NCBI GenBank assembly: GCA_025232375.1
Contig: CP060419.1
Coordinates: forward strand, 2,293,001 to 2,357,000
DNA length: 64,000 nt
Origin: Pseudoxanthomonas sp. NC8
Lineage (GTDB): Bacteria; Pseudomonadota; Gammaproteobacteria; Xanthomonadales; Xanthomonadaceae
Direction of reading: 5' to 3'
Below, piece after piece: positions 1 to 10,216 of this stretch. Position 1 is the first letter of the stretch; the number at the start of each line of letters is the position of its first letter. A program made the translations under genes and the position numbers. A model generated the notes under the pieces. That model did not search any database and was not told where the DNA came from. It was given only the letters and a program-made list of their open reading frames with translations.

Positions 1-447
1 CGCGGACGCCGCCGAGCTCCACCACCTTGAGCGCGTCGCCGCCGGCGATGATGCCGGTCGCCCTCTCGAAGCCGGTCAGCTGCAGCTTGTCCTGCCACAT
101 GTGGCCGCCATCGGGTGCGAACAGGTCGCTGCGGTTGCGGTAGCGCCCATCGGCGTGGGCGAGCAGGAAACTGCCGGCGAGCACGTGCATGCCGGTCGTG
201 CGGGGCAGGTCGGAAAACAGCGCCAGCCACTGCGCGCGCAACGGCTGGAGCGCCGCCAGCGAAGCGTGCAGGTCGCGGGCCAGGTCTTATGGAACGTCGC
301 CGCCAGTTCCAGCGACAGGTACTCCGGCAACACCGCCACCTGCGCACCCTGCGCGGCGGCGGCGTCGAGCAGGCGCCGCTGCTTGTGTGCGAACGCGGCG
401 AAATCGGCCGGCTCCCCGACCGGATACTTGCAGACCGCGACTTTCAT
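1..447 (-). CDS. Nitrilase/carbon-nitrogen hydrolase family protein (partial, frameshifted)
   Basis: Hydrolase that cleaves a non-peptide C-N bond (amide or nitrile); the substrate cannot be told. The first 70 or so residues contain LPEYLSLE with the expected catalytic Glu of the Glu-Lys-Cys triad, and DKLQLTGFER further on carries the Lys. The Cys lies beyond the window edge, so the C-terminus is missing. Near 285-290 the frame breaks where a CACCAGGAC-like site reads CATAAGAC; after it the frame continues cleanly to base 1. The start ATG overlaps the stop of the upstream acetyltransferase gene as ATGA, so the two are probably translationally coupled. Confidence 0.8.
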
Positions 448-1052
448 GCCGCCACTCCCGACCAGTCGCGCAACCAGAAGGTCAGCGCGTGGCCGACTTC
501 GCCGCGGCCGCGTTCATTCCACGGCAGCTGCATGGTCATGCCCGGCTGCCGGGCGTAACCGCGCCCGTGCCAGAACGCATCGTTGGGCCGATGGCCCGCC
601 GGCCGGCGCGGATCGTCCTCCTCGCGGTCGACCGCGCAGAACGCGGTCCAGCGGAACCCGCCCAGCGCGCGCGCATGTGCTTCGCGCCGGTCGAAGAACG
701 CATGGCCCACGCCCAGGCCGCGGTACTCGGGCAGCAGCACCGATTCGCCGAAATAGAACACCTGCTCGACGGGTGGACCCGAGGCGCGGAAAGGCTCGGC
801 GAAAGCGGGCGCGTCGTCGGCCAGCGGCAGCCCGGTCGACGCGCCGACCACGCGATCGCCGTCGATGGCCAGGACGAAGACGCTGTCCGGCGAGCGCGCG
901 TACGCGGACAGGTAGTCGCGCTCGTAGGCGGCATCGCCCTCGTACAGGTAAGGCCAATCGCGGAACACCGCGATGCGCAGGCGCGCGACGTCGTCCAGCC
1001 ACGGCTCGATGGCGGTGCCGCTGACATGGCGGATGCGGGGAGTAGAAGGCAT
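444..1052 (-). CDS. GNAT-family N-acetyltransferase
   Basis: Intact 202-residue protein predicted to transfer an acetyl group from acetyl-CoA to an unknown acceptor in the cytoplasm. The GNAT fold is suggested by the order of segments: an N-terminal strand with IRHVSG, VFVLAIDGDRVVGAST (strands 2-3), FYFGESVLLPEYRGLGVGHAFF (strand 4 and the R/Q-x-x-G-x-G/A-like acetyl-CoA loop, here RGLGVG) and a C-terminal GYARQPGMTM. It overlaps the nitrilase gene by four bases, a pairing that suggests a shared role in a small-molecule amide pathway, but nothing identifies the substrate. Confidence 0.8.
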   Translation of the reverse strand: MPSTPRIRHVSGTAIEPWLDDVARLRIAVFRDWPYLYEGDAAYERDYLSAYARSPDSVFVLAIDGDRVVGASTGLPLADDAPAFAEPFRASGPPVEQVFYFGESVLLPEYRGLGVGHAFFDRREAHARALGGFRWTAFCAVDREEDDPRRPAGHRPNDAFWHGRGYARQPGMTMQLPWNERGRGEVGHALTFWLRDWSGVAA

Positions 1053-1111
1053 GCGTCGATTCTAGCCGCCGTCGCGAAAACGAACGGGTCGCGCCGCCCC
1101 GCGACCTCCGG

Positions 1112-1843
1112 TCAACGCGCCGGGGCAATGCGACCGAGCGCGGCCGCCATTTCCCACGACTTCAGCCCGCGCGGGCCCGGGTGGTGGGCCAGCACGGCCC
1201 GCAGCGGCATGCGCAGACTGGCCAGGTCGGCCTGTTCCGGGCGCGCATCGGCCGCCAGTGCGAGCAGCGCCCGGCCGGTGGCCGCGGCGCTGCGCTCGGA
1301 CTGGCCGCGATCGCTGAGCAGGCGCCGCGGACCGTGCTCGGGATCGAGCAGGTAGCGGGCGGCCGGGTCGATCGCCTCGCCATCGCCGTCGCTGTGCAGT
1401 TCGAAACCCACGCCCAGCGCGTCGAGCAGGTCGCGCTCGAAGCGGCGCAGGGTCCAGGCCAGCGCGTCGCCGGCACGCAACCGTTCGCGCGTGCGCGCGT
1501 AGGCCGCGTCCAGCTCGGGCAGCGGGTCCTGGCGCGGCGCGAGGCGCAGCACCAGCTCGTTGAGGTAGAACGCCGCCAGCAGCGCATCTCCGGACAGTAC
1601 CGGCGCGGCGTCCAGCGCCTCGGCGGCGCGCAACTGGGCCAGTTCGCCGGCCAGTACCGCGTCGAAACGGATGTATTGCAACGGCTGCAGCGCCGCGCGC
1701 AGCACCTGCCGCTTCGGCGAATGCACGCCGCGCGACCAGGCCGAGGCGGCGGCCTGGCCCGCGCTCAGCACTTCAACCAGCAGGCTGGTCTCGCGCCACG
1801 GCCGCGCATGCAGGACGAAGCCGGTTTCGCCTTCGATCCGCAT
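1112..1843 (-). CDS. recO: DNA repair protein RecO
   Basis: RecO helps RecR load RecA onto single-stranded DNA in the RecFOR gap-repair pathway. The 243-residue protein has the N-terminal OB-fold start (GFVLHARPWRETSLLVE) and the family feature RGVHSPKR at about residues 38-45, followed by the helical C-terminal domain. No cysteines are present, so the zinc finger of some RecO proteins is absent. Residues 27-37 (SAGQAAASAWS) do not fit the family, which normally has a HGRxGLVA-like turn here; two compensating indels at a CCAGG and a CCTGG site would explain it. Position directly after era is the usual order. Confidence 0.9.
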   Translation of the reverse strand: MRIEGETGFVLHARPWRETSLLVEVLSAGQAAASAWSRGVHSPKRQVLRAALQPLQYIRFDAVLAGELAQLRAAEALDAAPVLSGDALLAAFYLNELVLRLAPRQDPLPELDAAYARTRERLRAGDALAWTLRRFERDLLDALGVGFELHSDGDGEAIDPAARYLLDPEHGPRRLLSDRGQSERSAAATGRALLALAADARPEQADLASLRMPLRAVLAHHPGPRGLKSWEMAAALGRIAPAR

Positions 1844-1863
1844 GCCGGCGGCCGCGATGGCGG

Positions 1864-2819
1864 TCAGTTCTCGCCGTAGCCGAAGGCCTTCAGCGCCGCC
1901 TCGTCGTCGGACCAGCCTTCGCGCACGCGTACCCAGGTCTCGAGGAACACCTTGCGCCCGAACAGGCGTTCCATCTGCTGGCGCGCCTTGCTGCCGATCT
2001 CGCGCAGGCGGGTGCCGGCCTTGCCGATGACGATCGGCTTCTGGCCTTCGCGCTCGACCCAGACCACCGCGCCGATCCGCAGCAGCTCGCCGTCCTCGGC
2101 GAAGCGCTCGATCTCAACCGTGGTCGCGTACGGCAGCTCGTCGCCGAGCTGGCGCATCAGCTGCTCGCGGACCAGCTCGCCGGCGAGGAAGCGCTGGCTG
2201 CGGTCGGTGATCTCGTCTTCCTCGTACATGGGCGGTGCCTCGGGCACCAGCCGCAGCAGGTCGCGCACCAGCGCGTCCAGGCCCTTGTGCTTGAGCGCGG
2301 ATACCGGATGGATCGCGGCGAAATCACGGCCTTCGCTGACCTATAGGTAGGAACGGCAGCAGCGTGCTCTTGTCCTTCAGCCGGTCGACCTTGTTGACCG
2401 CCAATACAACCGGGATGCCGCCGTCGCGCAGGACCTTGAAGACCAGCGTGTCCTCCTCGTCCCAGCGCCCGGCCTCGACCACCATCAGCGCCGCATCCAC
2501 GTCCTCGACCGCGCCGCGCGCGGTGCGGTTCATCACCCGGCTCATCGCCGAGGCCTTGAACCGGCCCTCGCCGCGATGCAGCCCGGGCGTATCCACCAGC
2601 AGCAGCTGGCCGCCTTCAACGGTCGCGATACCCAGCAGCCGGTGCCGGGTGGTCTGCGGCCGGTTGGAGACGATGCTGACCTTGGCACCGACCAGGGCGT
2701 TGACCAGGTCGACTTGCCGACGTTGGGCCGGCCGATCACCGCGACGCTGCCGCAGTGGTGGGGGATTCCTGATTGTTTTCGGAGTTCACTTTGGCCTGAA
2801 GCTGGAGAGAAGCGCTCAT
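1864..2819 (-). CDS. era: GTPase Era (frameshifted)
   Basis: Essential GTPase that binds 16S rRNA near its 3' end and assists 30S maturation. In order: G1 loop GRPNVGKS, G3 DTPG, G4 NKVD, and a C-terminal KH domain with [13 protein letters not shown]. These lie in three frames. Breaks are at about 2706 (CCCTGGTC shortened to CCTGGTC just after the P-loop) and about 2338 (CCTATAGG between NKVDRLKDK and the VSEGRDF segment). The ATG at 2819 overlaps the rnc stop as ATGA, but a further indel (perhaps the C-run near 2757) is needed to join it to the G1 frame, so the N-terminus is uncertain. Confidence 0.9.
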
Positions 2820-3509
2820 GGATGCCGGGGCGAAGGCTCCAGCCGTTCCAGCACTGCGGCTGCGGCGGCCTGCTCGGCCAGCCGGCGCGAAGTGCCCTGC
2901 CCGTCGGCATTTACCGGGGTTCGTTCAGGGTACACCGGGAAACGAAGACCTTGGCGTGCTCCTCGCCGCTTTCGGAAACCAGTTCATACGCCGGCAAGGG
3001 GCGCTGCCGCGCCTGCAGCCACTCCTGCAGCCGGGTCTTGGCATCCTTTTCCGGGCGGCCGGCCGGCAGCGCGGCCAGGGCCTGCTCGAACCAGGGCAGG
3101 ACCACGCGCCGGCAGGCCTCGTAGCCGGCGTCCAGGTAGATCGCCGCGACCACCGCCTCCAGCGCATCGGTAAGGATCGAGTCGCGGCGGAAGCCGCCGG
3201 ATTTCAGTTCGCCCGGTCCGAGGGTGAGGCGTTCGCCCGGGTCAGGTGGCGTGCGATGGCCGCCAGCGAGGCTTCGCGGACGAGTTCGGCGCGCGCCCGG
3301 GTCAGCACGCCTTCGTCGGCGGTGGGCCAGCGCTGGTACAGCGCCTCGGCGACGAACAGGTTGACCACCCCGTCGCCGAGGAATTCCAGGCGCTCGTTGT
3401 GCGGCATGCCGGCGCTGCGGTGGGTCAGCGCCTGCGCAAGCAGCGCCGGATCGGCGAACTCATGGCCGATCCGGTCGCGCAGGACAGTGCGGTCAGTCCG
3501 TAACACCAC
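2816..3509 (-). CDS. rnc: Ribonuclease III (frameshifted)
   Basis: Double-strand-specific endonuclease that processes rRNA precursors and some mRNAs, acting as a homodimer. The catalytic signature [11 protein letters not shown] is near residue 38 and the second acidic cluster is [12 protein letters not shown]. The double-stranded RNA-binding domain follows ([22 protein letters not shown]). Breaks are near 3220, where CACCTGGACCC reads CACCTGACCC, and near 2931, where CCCCTGGTAA reads CCCCGGTAA; restoring one base at each gives a normal-length protein. The start is GTG at 3509, or 3506, inside the end of the DUF4845 gene. It precedes era with an ATGA overlap. Confidence 0.9.
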
Positions 3510-3873
3510 GCCGCGTCAGCTCCTGCGTGCTGTCGAAGCGGCCGACCACGTCCAGGTTGCCGACCAGCGGACGGCGCACTTCATAGTAGACCCGCATCTT
3601 CCAGCCGCCGTCACCGCGCTCGAACTTGACGTTCTGCGGCTTCACGTTCTCGGAGTAGTTGATGAACAGGCGACGGAAGAACAGGTCCTGGATCTTGGCC
3701 GGGTCCATGTCGCCCACGCCCGGCTCGTTGGTAAGGCCCTTCATCGCGGAACGCACCGCGTAGTACTCCTGGTACATCGGGAACAGCTTCATGCCGAGGT
3801 AGGCGGCGAAACCGGCTACCGCCAGCACGACCAGGAACCCCAACAAGCTCAGACCGCGTTGCTTGCGCTTCAT
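3493..3873 (-). CDS. DUF4845 family membrane protein
   Basis: Short protein of about 126 residues with an N-terminal membrane segment ([21 protein letters not shown]) after a basic MKRKQRG start, which looks like a type-IV-pilin-like or single-pass anchor. The rest ([31 protein letters not shown]) is the family's periplasmic part. Function is unknown; it sits between lepB and rnc, as in other Xanthomonadaceae. As the sequence stands, a missing base in the lepB C-terminus makes lepB read through into this gene, but the ATG at 3873 is the natural start. Confidence 0.8.
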   Translation of the reverse strand: MKRKQRGLSLLGFLVVLAVAGFAAYLGMKLFPMYQEYYAVRSAMKGLTNEPGVGDMDPAKIQDLFFRRLFINYSENVKPQNVKFERGDGGWKMRVYYEVRRPLVGNLDVVGRFDSTQELTRRGVTD

Positions 3874-3940
3874 TGCCAATCCCCCATGAACTTGGATGCG
3901 TGCGTGCACGCCGCCAGTTGTATTCGAATCCGGCGACGCG

Positions 3941-4740
3941 TTACTTGATCGGCGTCCCGATCCGGGAAGGATCGAAACTCCCCTGCAGAACCACCCCTCA
4001 CAGTTCAGCCAGATCAGGAACGCCCTGCCCCGCAGGTTCTCCTCGGGCAGGAAATGGGTCTGGGTCCAGAACCGGCTGTCCTCGCTATTATCACGATTGT
4101 CGCCCATTACGAAATACTGGCCCGGCGGCACCGTCCATTCGCCCTGGCCGGCCGGGTTGGCGCGGTCCAGCCACTCCAGCACCTTGTGCTCGCGGCCCGG
4201 CAGCTCCTCCAGCAGCAGGGTAGTGCCGTTCATCTCCGCCCCGCGGCCCTGGCCGACGAATTCGCCCAGCTCCTGGTACCGAATCGCCTCGCCATTGATG
4301 TACAGCGTGTCGCCATGGAAGCCGATCTTGTCGCCGGGCAGGCCGATCACGCGCTTGATCCAGTTCTGGTCCGGCGCGTGCGGCGGCTTGAACACGACCA
4401 CGTCGCCACGCTCGGGCTCGCCCAGCGCGAGGAACTTGTGGTTGTTCACCGGCAGGCGCAGGCCGTAGGCGAACTTGTTGACCAGGATGAAGTCGCCGAT
4501 CAGCAGGTTGGGCATCATCGAACTGGACGGGATCTTGTACGGCTCGGCGACGAAGCTGCGCAGCACCAGCACCAGCGCAAGCACCGGGAAGAACGCGCGC
4601 GAGTAGTCGACGATCACCGGTTCTTCATCCAGCAATCCGCCGCCGGCGGCGCGGCGCTTGGCGAAGAACAGCCGGTCGACCAGCCAGATCAGGCCGGTGG
4701 CAAAGGTCAGCACGACCAGTCCAAGCTCAAACCATTTCAT
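3941..4740 (-). CDS. lepB: Signal peptidase I (frameshifted near the end)
   Basis: Inner-membrane serine protease that removes Sec and Tat signal peptides on the periplasmic side. Two N-terminal membrane segments are visible (LGLVVLTFATGLIWLV and FFPVLALVLVLRSFV). The nucleophile is the Ser of IPSSSMMP, about residue 74, and the general-base Lys is in WIKRVIGLPGD; VMGDNRDNSEDSRFW is the C-terminal box. The length of about 266 residues matches the family. Near 3983-3987 a G-run appears one base short; adding a G gives an ending at the TAA at 3941. Without it the frame runs on into the DUF4845 gene, an apparent fusion that I do not believe. Confidence 0.93.
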
Positions 4741-4830
4741 TCGTTGTCCTTGGCGACGGAAGCGGGAATCTGAACGGGATAGGGAACGGAAATGCGGGCC
4801 ATGGCCGGCCGCAATGACCGGAGTCCGGAC

Positions 4831-6638
4831 TTACTTGCTGTCCACCTGCAGCACGGCGAGGAAGGCCTCCTGCGGGATTTCCACCCGGCCGACCTGCTTC
4901 ATCCGCTTCTTGCCTTCCTTCTGCTTCTCGAGGAGCTTCTTCTTGCGGCTGATGTCGCCGCCATAGCACTTGGCCAGCACGTTCTTGCGCATCGCCTTGA
5001 CCGTGGAGCGGGAGATGATCTGCGAACCGACCGCTGCCTGGATCGCCACGTCGAACATCTGCCGCGGGATCAGGTCCTTCATCTTCTCGCACAGCTCGCG
5101 ACCGCGCCGGTCGGCGTGGCTGCGGTGCACGATCAGCGACAGCGCATCCACGCGGTCACCGTTGATCAGCGTGTCCAGGCGCACGAACGGGCCCTCCTGG
5201 AAGCGCAGGAAGTGGTAGTCCAGCGAGGCATAGCCACGACTGACCGACTTGAGCTTGTCGAAGAAGTCCAGCACCACCTCGGCCATCGGCAGCTCGTAGC
5301 TGATCTGCACCTTGGCTGGCCATGTAGGTGATGCTGATCTGCACGCCGCGCTTTTCCTCGCACAGCTTGATGATGTTGCCGATGTAGGCTTCGGGCGTGA
5401 GGATGTTGGCGCGGATGATCGGCTCGCGCACCTCGTTGATCAGGTTGGGCTGCGGGAGCTTGGCCGGATTGTCCAGCAAGGCGACCGTGCCGTCGGTCCT
5501 GAGGACTTCATAGACCACCGTCGGCGCGGTGGTGATCAGGTCCAGGTCGTACTCGCGCTCCAGGCGCTCCTGCACGATCTCCATGTGCAGCATGCCGAGG
5601 AAGCCGCAGCGGAAGCCGAAGCCCATCGCCTCCGAGCTTTCCGGCTCGAAGCGCAGCGCCGCGTCGTTCAGGCGCAGCTTTTTGGGAGCCTCGCGCAGCG
5701 CCGGGTAGTCCTCCGCATTGACCGGGAACAGGCCGGCGAACACGCGCGGCTGCATTTCCTGGAAGCCGGGCAGCGGCTTGGGCGCCGGATCGCCGGTAAG
5801 GGTCAGGGTGTCGCCGACCGGCGCGCCATGCACGTCCTTGATCGACGCATTGATCCAGCCCACTTCGCCCGCGCGCAGCGCCGGAAGCTCCTTGCGCTTG
5901 GGGGTGAACACGCCGACCTTGTCGACCAGGTGGGTGCGTCCGGTCGACATCACCAGGATCTTGCTGCCCGGCTTGATCTCGCCCTGCATCACGCGGACCA
6001 GCGAGACCACGCCTGGGTAGTTGTCGAACCAGGAGTCGATGATCAGCGCCTGCAGCTTGTCGGTATCGCGCGGCACCGGCGGCGGGATGCGGTGGACGAT
6101 CGCCTCCAGCACCTGCTCCACGTTCAGGCCGGTCTTGGCGCTGACCGCGACCGCGTCGTCGGCATCGATGCCGATCACCGCCTCGATCTCGGCCTTGGCA
6201 CGGTCGATGTCGGCGGTGGGCAGGTCGATCTTGTTCAGCACCGGCACCACCCAGGCCCTGCTCCACCGCGGTGTAGCAGTTGGCGACCGACTGCGCCTCC
6301 ACGCCCTGGGCGGCGTCGACCACCAGCAGCGCGCCTTCGCAGGCGGCCAGCGAACGGCTGACCTCGTAGGAGAAGTCGACGTGCCCGGGGGTGTCGATGA
6401 AGTTCAGGAAATAGGTATTGCCGTCCTGCGCCTTGTACGGCAGCGAGACGGACTGGGCCTTGATGGTGATGCCGCGCTCGCGCTCGATCGGGTTGGAATC
6501 GAGCACCTGCGCTTCCATCTCGCGCGCCTCGAGGCCGCCGCACAGCTGGATGATGCGGTCGGCGAGGGTCGACTTGCCGTGGTCGACGTGCGCGATGATG
6601 GAGAAATTGCGGATGAACCGCATGGAATCGGAAGACAT
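4831..6638 (-). CDS. lepA: Elongation factor 4 (LepA, frameshifted)
   Basis: Ribosome-associated translational GTPase, about 600 residues, proposed to act in back-translocation or 30S assembly. G1 HVDHGKST, G3 DTPGHVDF and G4 NKID are visible, followed by domain II, the EF-G-like domains and the LepA-specific C-terminal domain ([21 protein letters not shown]). Breaks are at about 6252, where GGCCTGGAGGTGG reads GGCCTGGGTGG, and at about 5315, where AGCCAGGTGC reads AGCCAAGGTGC; both are CCWGG sites. The start ATG gives [12 protein letters not shown], with a second ATG five codons in. It is first in a run with lepB, DUF4845, rnc, era and recO. Confidence 0.93.
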
Positions 6639-6738
6639 GGGGGCGGCGGTCTCGTACCGTCGTCGGACAACGGCGGATTATCGCACGCCGGACGTGGTTC
6701 CAGACCCGACCGGCTCGCCGGGCGGTGGACACGGCTTC

Positions 6739-6762
6739 GGCGGCGCCCGTGAAGGCGCCGCC
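6739..6762 (-). terminator. GC-rich hairpin downstream of mucD
   Basis: A perfect 9-bp inverted repeat (GGCGGCGCC / GGCGCCGCC, 6-base loop) starts 12 bases after the mucD stop on the minus strand, between mucD and lepA. No T-run follows, so it is either a weak terminator or an mRNA-stabilising hairpin. Confidence 0.45.
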
Positions 6763-6774
6763 GCCCGTGGCGAC

Positions 6775-8316
6775 TCAGTCCCCGGAACCCACGGTCAGGG
6801 CCACGTAGGTCGTGGTGCCGGCCGGGGTGCGCACCAGCAGCATCACCGCATCACCTTCGCGGGCACCGCCCAGCTCGCGGTCCAGTGCGGCGACGCTGCC
6901 GACGGGGTGCGGCCGACCCGCAGGATCACCATGCCGGGCTGCAGGCGGGCCTCGCGCGCCTCGACGCTGTCCACGCCGGTAATGCGCACGCCCTCGCCCG
7001 GATCCAGGTTCAGCTGGCGGCGCGACTGCGCGTCCAGCTCGGCGACGCGCAGGCCCAGCTTGCCCACCGCCGAGGCGGTGGCCGGGCTGGCGTCGTCCTC
7101 GTCAGGCGAGGCCGCCGCGCGCTGCGCGTCGCTGGGCAGTTCGCCGAGGGTGACCGCCAGTTCGCGCGGCTTGCCATCGCGGATCACACCGACTTTGGCC
7201 TTCGTGCCCGGCGCCAGCATGCCGACGATCGGCGGCAGGTCGGCGCTGGTGGTCACCGTGCGGCCGTTCACCGAGACGATCACGTCGCCGATCTCGACGC
7301 CGCCCCTGTCCGCCGCGCTGCCCGGCTCGACGCTGTTGACCAGCGCGCCGTCGTTGCTGGCCAGCCCCATCGCCCGCGCGCGGGTCGCGTCCAGGCCTGG
7401 ACCTGCACGCCGAGCATGCCGCGGCTGACCCGGCCGGTCTTCTTGATCTGTTCGACCGCGGCCATCGCCAGGTCCATCGGGATGGCGAAGCTCACGCCCA
7501 TGTAGCCGCCGGAATTGCTCAGGATCTGCGAATTGATCCCGACCGCCTCGCCCGAGGTGTTGAGCAGCGGGCCGCCGGAATTGCCGCGGTTGATCGCCAC
7601 GTCGGTCTGGATGAAGGGCACGTACTGCTGGCCCGGGTTGCCGGTGCGGCCGACCGCGCTGACGATGCCGGCGGTCACCGACTGGTCCAGGCCCAGCGGC
7701 GAACCGATCGCGACCACCCACTGGCCCGGACGCAACGCTCCGGACTGGCCCCTGGCGCAGCACCGGCAGGCCCTTGCCCTCGACCTTGAGCACGGCCACG
7801 TCGTAGGTCTCGTCGCTGCCGACCAGCCGGGCGGTGAGCTCGCGGCGGTCGGACAGGCGGACGGTAATGCTGTCGGCGCCATCGACCACGTGGTGGTTGG
7901 TCAGGATGTAGCCGTCCGCCGAGATGATGAAGCCCGAGCCGACCGAACGGCCTGACGGCGCGTCCGGACCCGGCTGTCCGGGCCGGCCCGGCATGCCCGG
8001 GAAGTCCGGGCCGAAGAAGCGGCGGAAGATCTCCGGGATCTGCTCCTCGTCCGGCGCGCCGCCGTCGGCCGCGGCGGTACGCGGACTGATCCGTGCCTCG
8101 ATGTTGACCACCGCGGGCGCCACCTGTTCGACCAGGCGGGTGAAATCGGGCAGGCCGGTCACCAGCGGCGCGGCCGGGGTGGCCGCAACGGTGGTCGCGG
8201 GCGCCGCGGACTGCGCGGCGGGCGGGCCGGCAGGCTCGGGCGCACGGGCGCACGCCACCAGGGGGAGCGGTCAGGACCAGAGCGGCGAGCAGGCTTGGAC
8301 GGACACGGGAATTCAT
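6775..8316 (-). CDS. mucD: Periplasmic serine endoprotease MucD/DegP family (frameshifted)
   Basis: HtrA-type protease and chaperone for misfolded envelope proteins, last gene of the sigma-E operon. Catalytic triad: His in TNHHVV, Asp in TYDVAVLK, Ser in RGNSGGP. Two PDZ domains follow (GVEIGDVIVSVNGR; RLQPGMVILRVGR). The N-terminus has a hydrophobic leader ending LVAC, a possible lipobox. Breaks are at about 8264 (extra C before CCTGG), 7748 (extra G at CCAGGG), 7397 (GCCCTGGAC shortened) and 6900 (a base lost in CCCCGG). Repaired, the protein is about 510 residues and ends VALTVGSGD at 6775. Confidence 0.9.
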
Positions 8317-8430
8317 CGGGATCTTGCCTTCAGGGTCGGTGGGGAACGGCCACGGTTGACCGCGCCGTGGAACACGGATCGGGGGAGTGCACGGGAAAAA
8401 CCTGCGCCGGCGCAGGCGACGCACGGGCGT

Positions 8431-9292
8431 TCAGCGCCCGTCGCCCTCCGGCGGCGGCAGGTCATCGGTCTGTTCGGCGGGCGTCGGAGCGACGACCGCA
8501 GGCAGGCCCGGTTCGAACGGATAGAACGGGCGCGATGCGACCGGTTCACCGAAGCTGGCGGTGAAGGCGCCCGACGAAGGCTGCGCCAGCACCGCCCGCG
8601 GCCACGGGCGCGCATGCAACGGCATCGCCGAAGCGAAGGGATCGTCGGGGACAGCGCCACCGCGCCGGCTTCGGCGACGGCAACTGCGACCGGCGCGGCC
8701 ACCTGCGCCGACGCGACGGCCGCGGCCACGCGCGACGGTCCGCGACGGGACGCGACGGCGGGCTGCGTCGAAGCGATGGCCGCCCGCGAGGGAAGTGCCG
8801 CCTGCACCTGCACCGGCGGCATCGCCACGCGCGCCTCGGTGGACGGCAGGGTCTGCATGGCCACCATGGGCGCGGACGTGCCGGCCGGCTGCGGCAATTC
8901 CTCGCGACCGGCCACCATCATCGCGATCGCGGCGACCGAAGCGGCGAGTGCGGCACCCCCGCCCCACCGCAGCAATCCGCGCCGTGGGCCCGCGGCTGGC
9001 AGCCCAGGCGATGCGATGTCCGCTGCCGGCAGCGTCGCGATTGCCGCGGCGATGCGTTCGGACAGGTCCGCGGCGGCCGTGCGCCGCACCTGCCCGCGCA
9101 ACACGTCGCCGCTCAGCTGCCAGCGTTCATAGCGGCCGGACAGTTCGGTGTCGTGCTGCAGGCGGCGCAGCAGGAAGCGCGCCTCGTCGGGCGCGAGCTC
9201 GCCATCGACCAGCGCCGACAACTGCTGGCGGGCGTGGAGCTCGAGTTTGTCGACGCTGGCATCGGCGTTGATGGCGTGGGATTATGGCTCAT
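8431..9292 (-). CDS. rseA: Anti-sigma-E factor RseA/MucA-like (frameshifted)
   Basis: Inner-membrane anti-sigma factor expected to hold sigma-E inactive until envelope stress triggers its proteolysis. The N-terminal sigma-binding domain is recognisable (LSALVDGELAPDEARFLLRR), a single membrane helix follows (AALAASVAAIAMMVAG, about residue 120), and the periplasmic part is Ala/Pro-rich. The start ATG at 9292 overlaps the rpoE stop (ATGA). Breaks are at about 9283, where a CCAGGA site reads CCATAAT and creates a stop four codons in, and at about 8655, where GCTGGTCC reads GCTGTCC. The C-terminal part is poorly conserved in this family. Confidence 0.8.
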
Positions 9293-9920
9293 GGGCGGTT
9301 TCGTTCGCGGGTGGCGCTCTGGATGTCGAGCAGGGGCCGCAATTCGGCATCGATGGCCTCGCGCGCCCGGTAGATGCGCGAGCGCACCGTGCCGATCGGG
9401 CTTGCCATCCTCTGCGCGATCTCCTCGTAGCTCAGGCCGTCCACCTCGCGCAGGGTGATGGCGGTCCGCAATTCCTCCGGCAACCCGTCCACCGCCTTCA
9501 TCACGGTCCGCTCCAGTTCCTCGCGCATCGCCTCGCGCTCGGGCGTGTCGGTATCGCGCAGGCGCGCGCCGGCGTCGTACTGCTCGGCGTCGCTGGCGTC
9601 GATGTCGTCCGTGGGCGGACGGCGGTTGTGGGCGACCAGGTGGTTCTTGGCGGTATTCACGGCGATGCGGTGCAACCATAGGTATAGAACTGGGCGTCGC
9701 CGCGGAAATTCCCCAGCGCGCGGTAAGCACGCAGGAAGGTTTCCTGGGCCACGTCCTGACATTCACTCCAGTCCGCGATGTAGCGCCCGATCAGCCCGGT
9801 GATCCGGTGCTGGTACTTGCGCACCAGCAGGTCGAATGCCGCGCTGTCGCCGCGTTGCACGCGACGGACCAGTTCGAGGTCCAGCTCCTGGGTCGGATCC
9901 TTTGGCGTTCCTTCGGCCAT
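9289..9920 (-). CDS. rpoE: RNA polymerase sigma-E factor (frameshifted)
   Basis: ECF sigma factor for envelope stress. Region 2 is seen in FDLLVRKYQHRI and DVAQETFLRAYRAL, and region 4 in LREVDGLSYEEIAQRM with the recognition helix SPIGTVRSRIYRARE. The start at 9920 (MAEGTPKDPTQELD) gives about 210 residues, slightly longer than E. coli RpoE. The only break is at about 9681, where TACCTGGTTGC reads TACCTATGGTTGC, a 2-base insertion. It is followed by rseA and mucD with overlapping ends, the Xanthomonadaceae sigma-E operon, and is preceded by a sigma-E-like promoter. Confidence 0.93.
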
Positions 9921-9959
9921 TCCGGGCCACACTCCTGATCGGCCCGGCGTTCCGGACCT

Positions 9960-9986
9960 TGTGACCGCCGTTTCCGGAAAAAGTTC
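9960..9986 (-). promoter_or_regulatory. Candidate sigma-E autoregulatory promoter of rpoE
   Basis: On the minus strand, GAACTT (9986-9981) is followed after exactly 16 bases by TCACA (9964-9960), close to the sigma-E consensus GAACTT-N16-TCTGA. It lies 40 bases upstream of the rpoE start codon. Autoregulation of rpoE by sigma-E is known in this family; that this copy works is inference. Confidence 0.6.
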
Positions 9987-10216
9987 AGCGACCTGGCGGA
10001 AGCCGCTGCCCGGTGGGACATGCAAGGGAATCCGGGCCTCGTGCCGCCCGCGGCGGTGCCGCTGGAAAGCGTCATGCAGGACCTTAACCGCGCGCCCAGT
10101 ATGGTCGGGCTCGCCGCCGTCCGCGACGACCCGTTTCCCTTGATCGGGATTTGACGTCGCGGAAACAACCTCGGGATGATAGCGGCCTCCTCCATACACA
10201 ACCGGATGGTCAGGCC

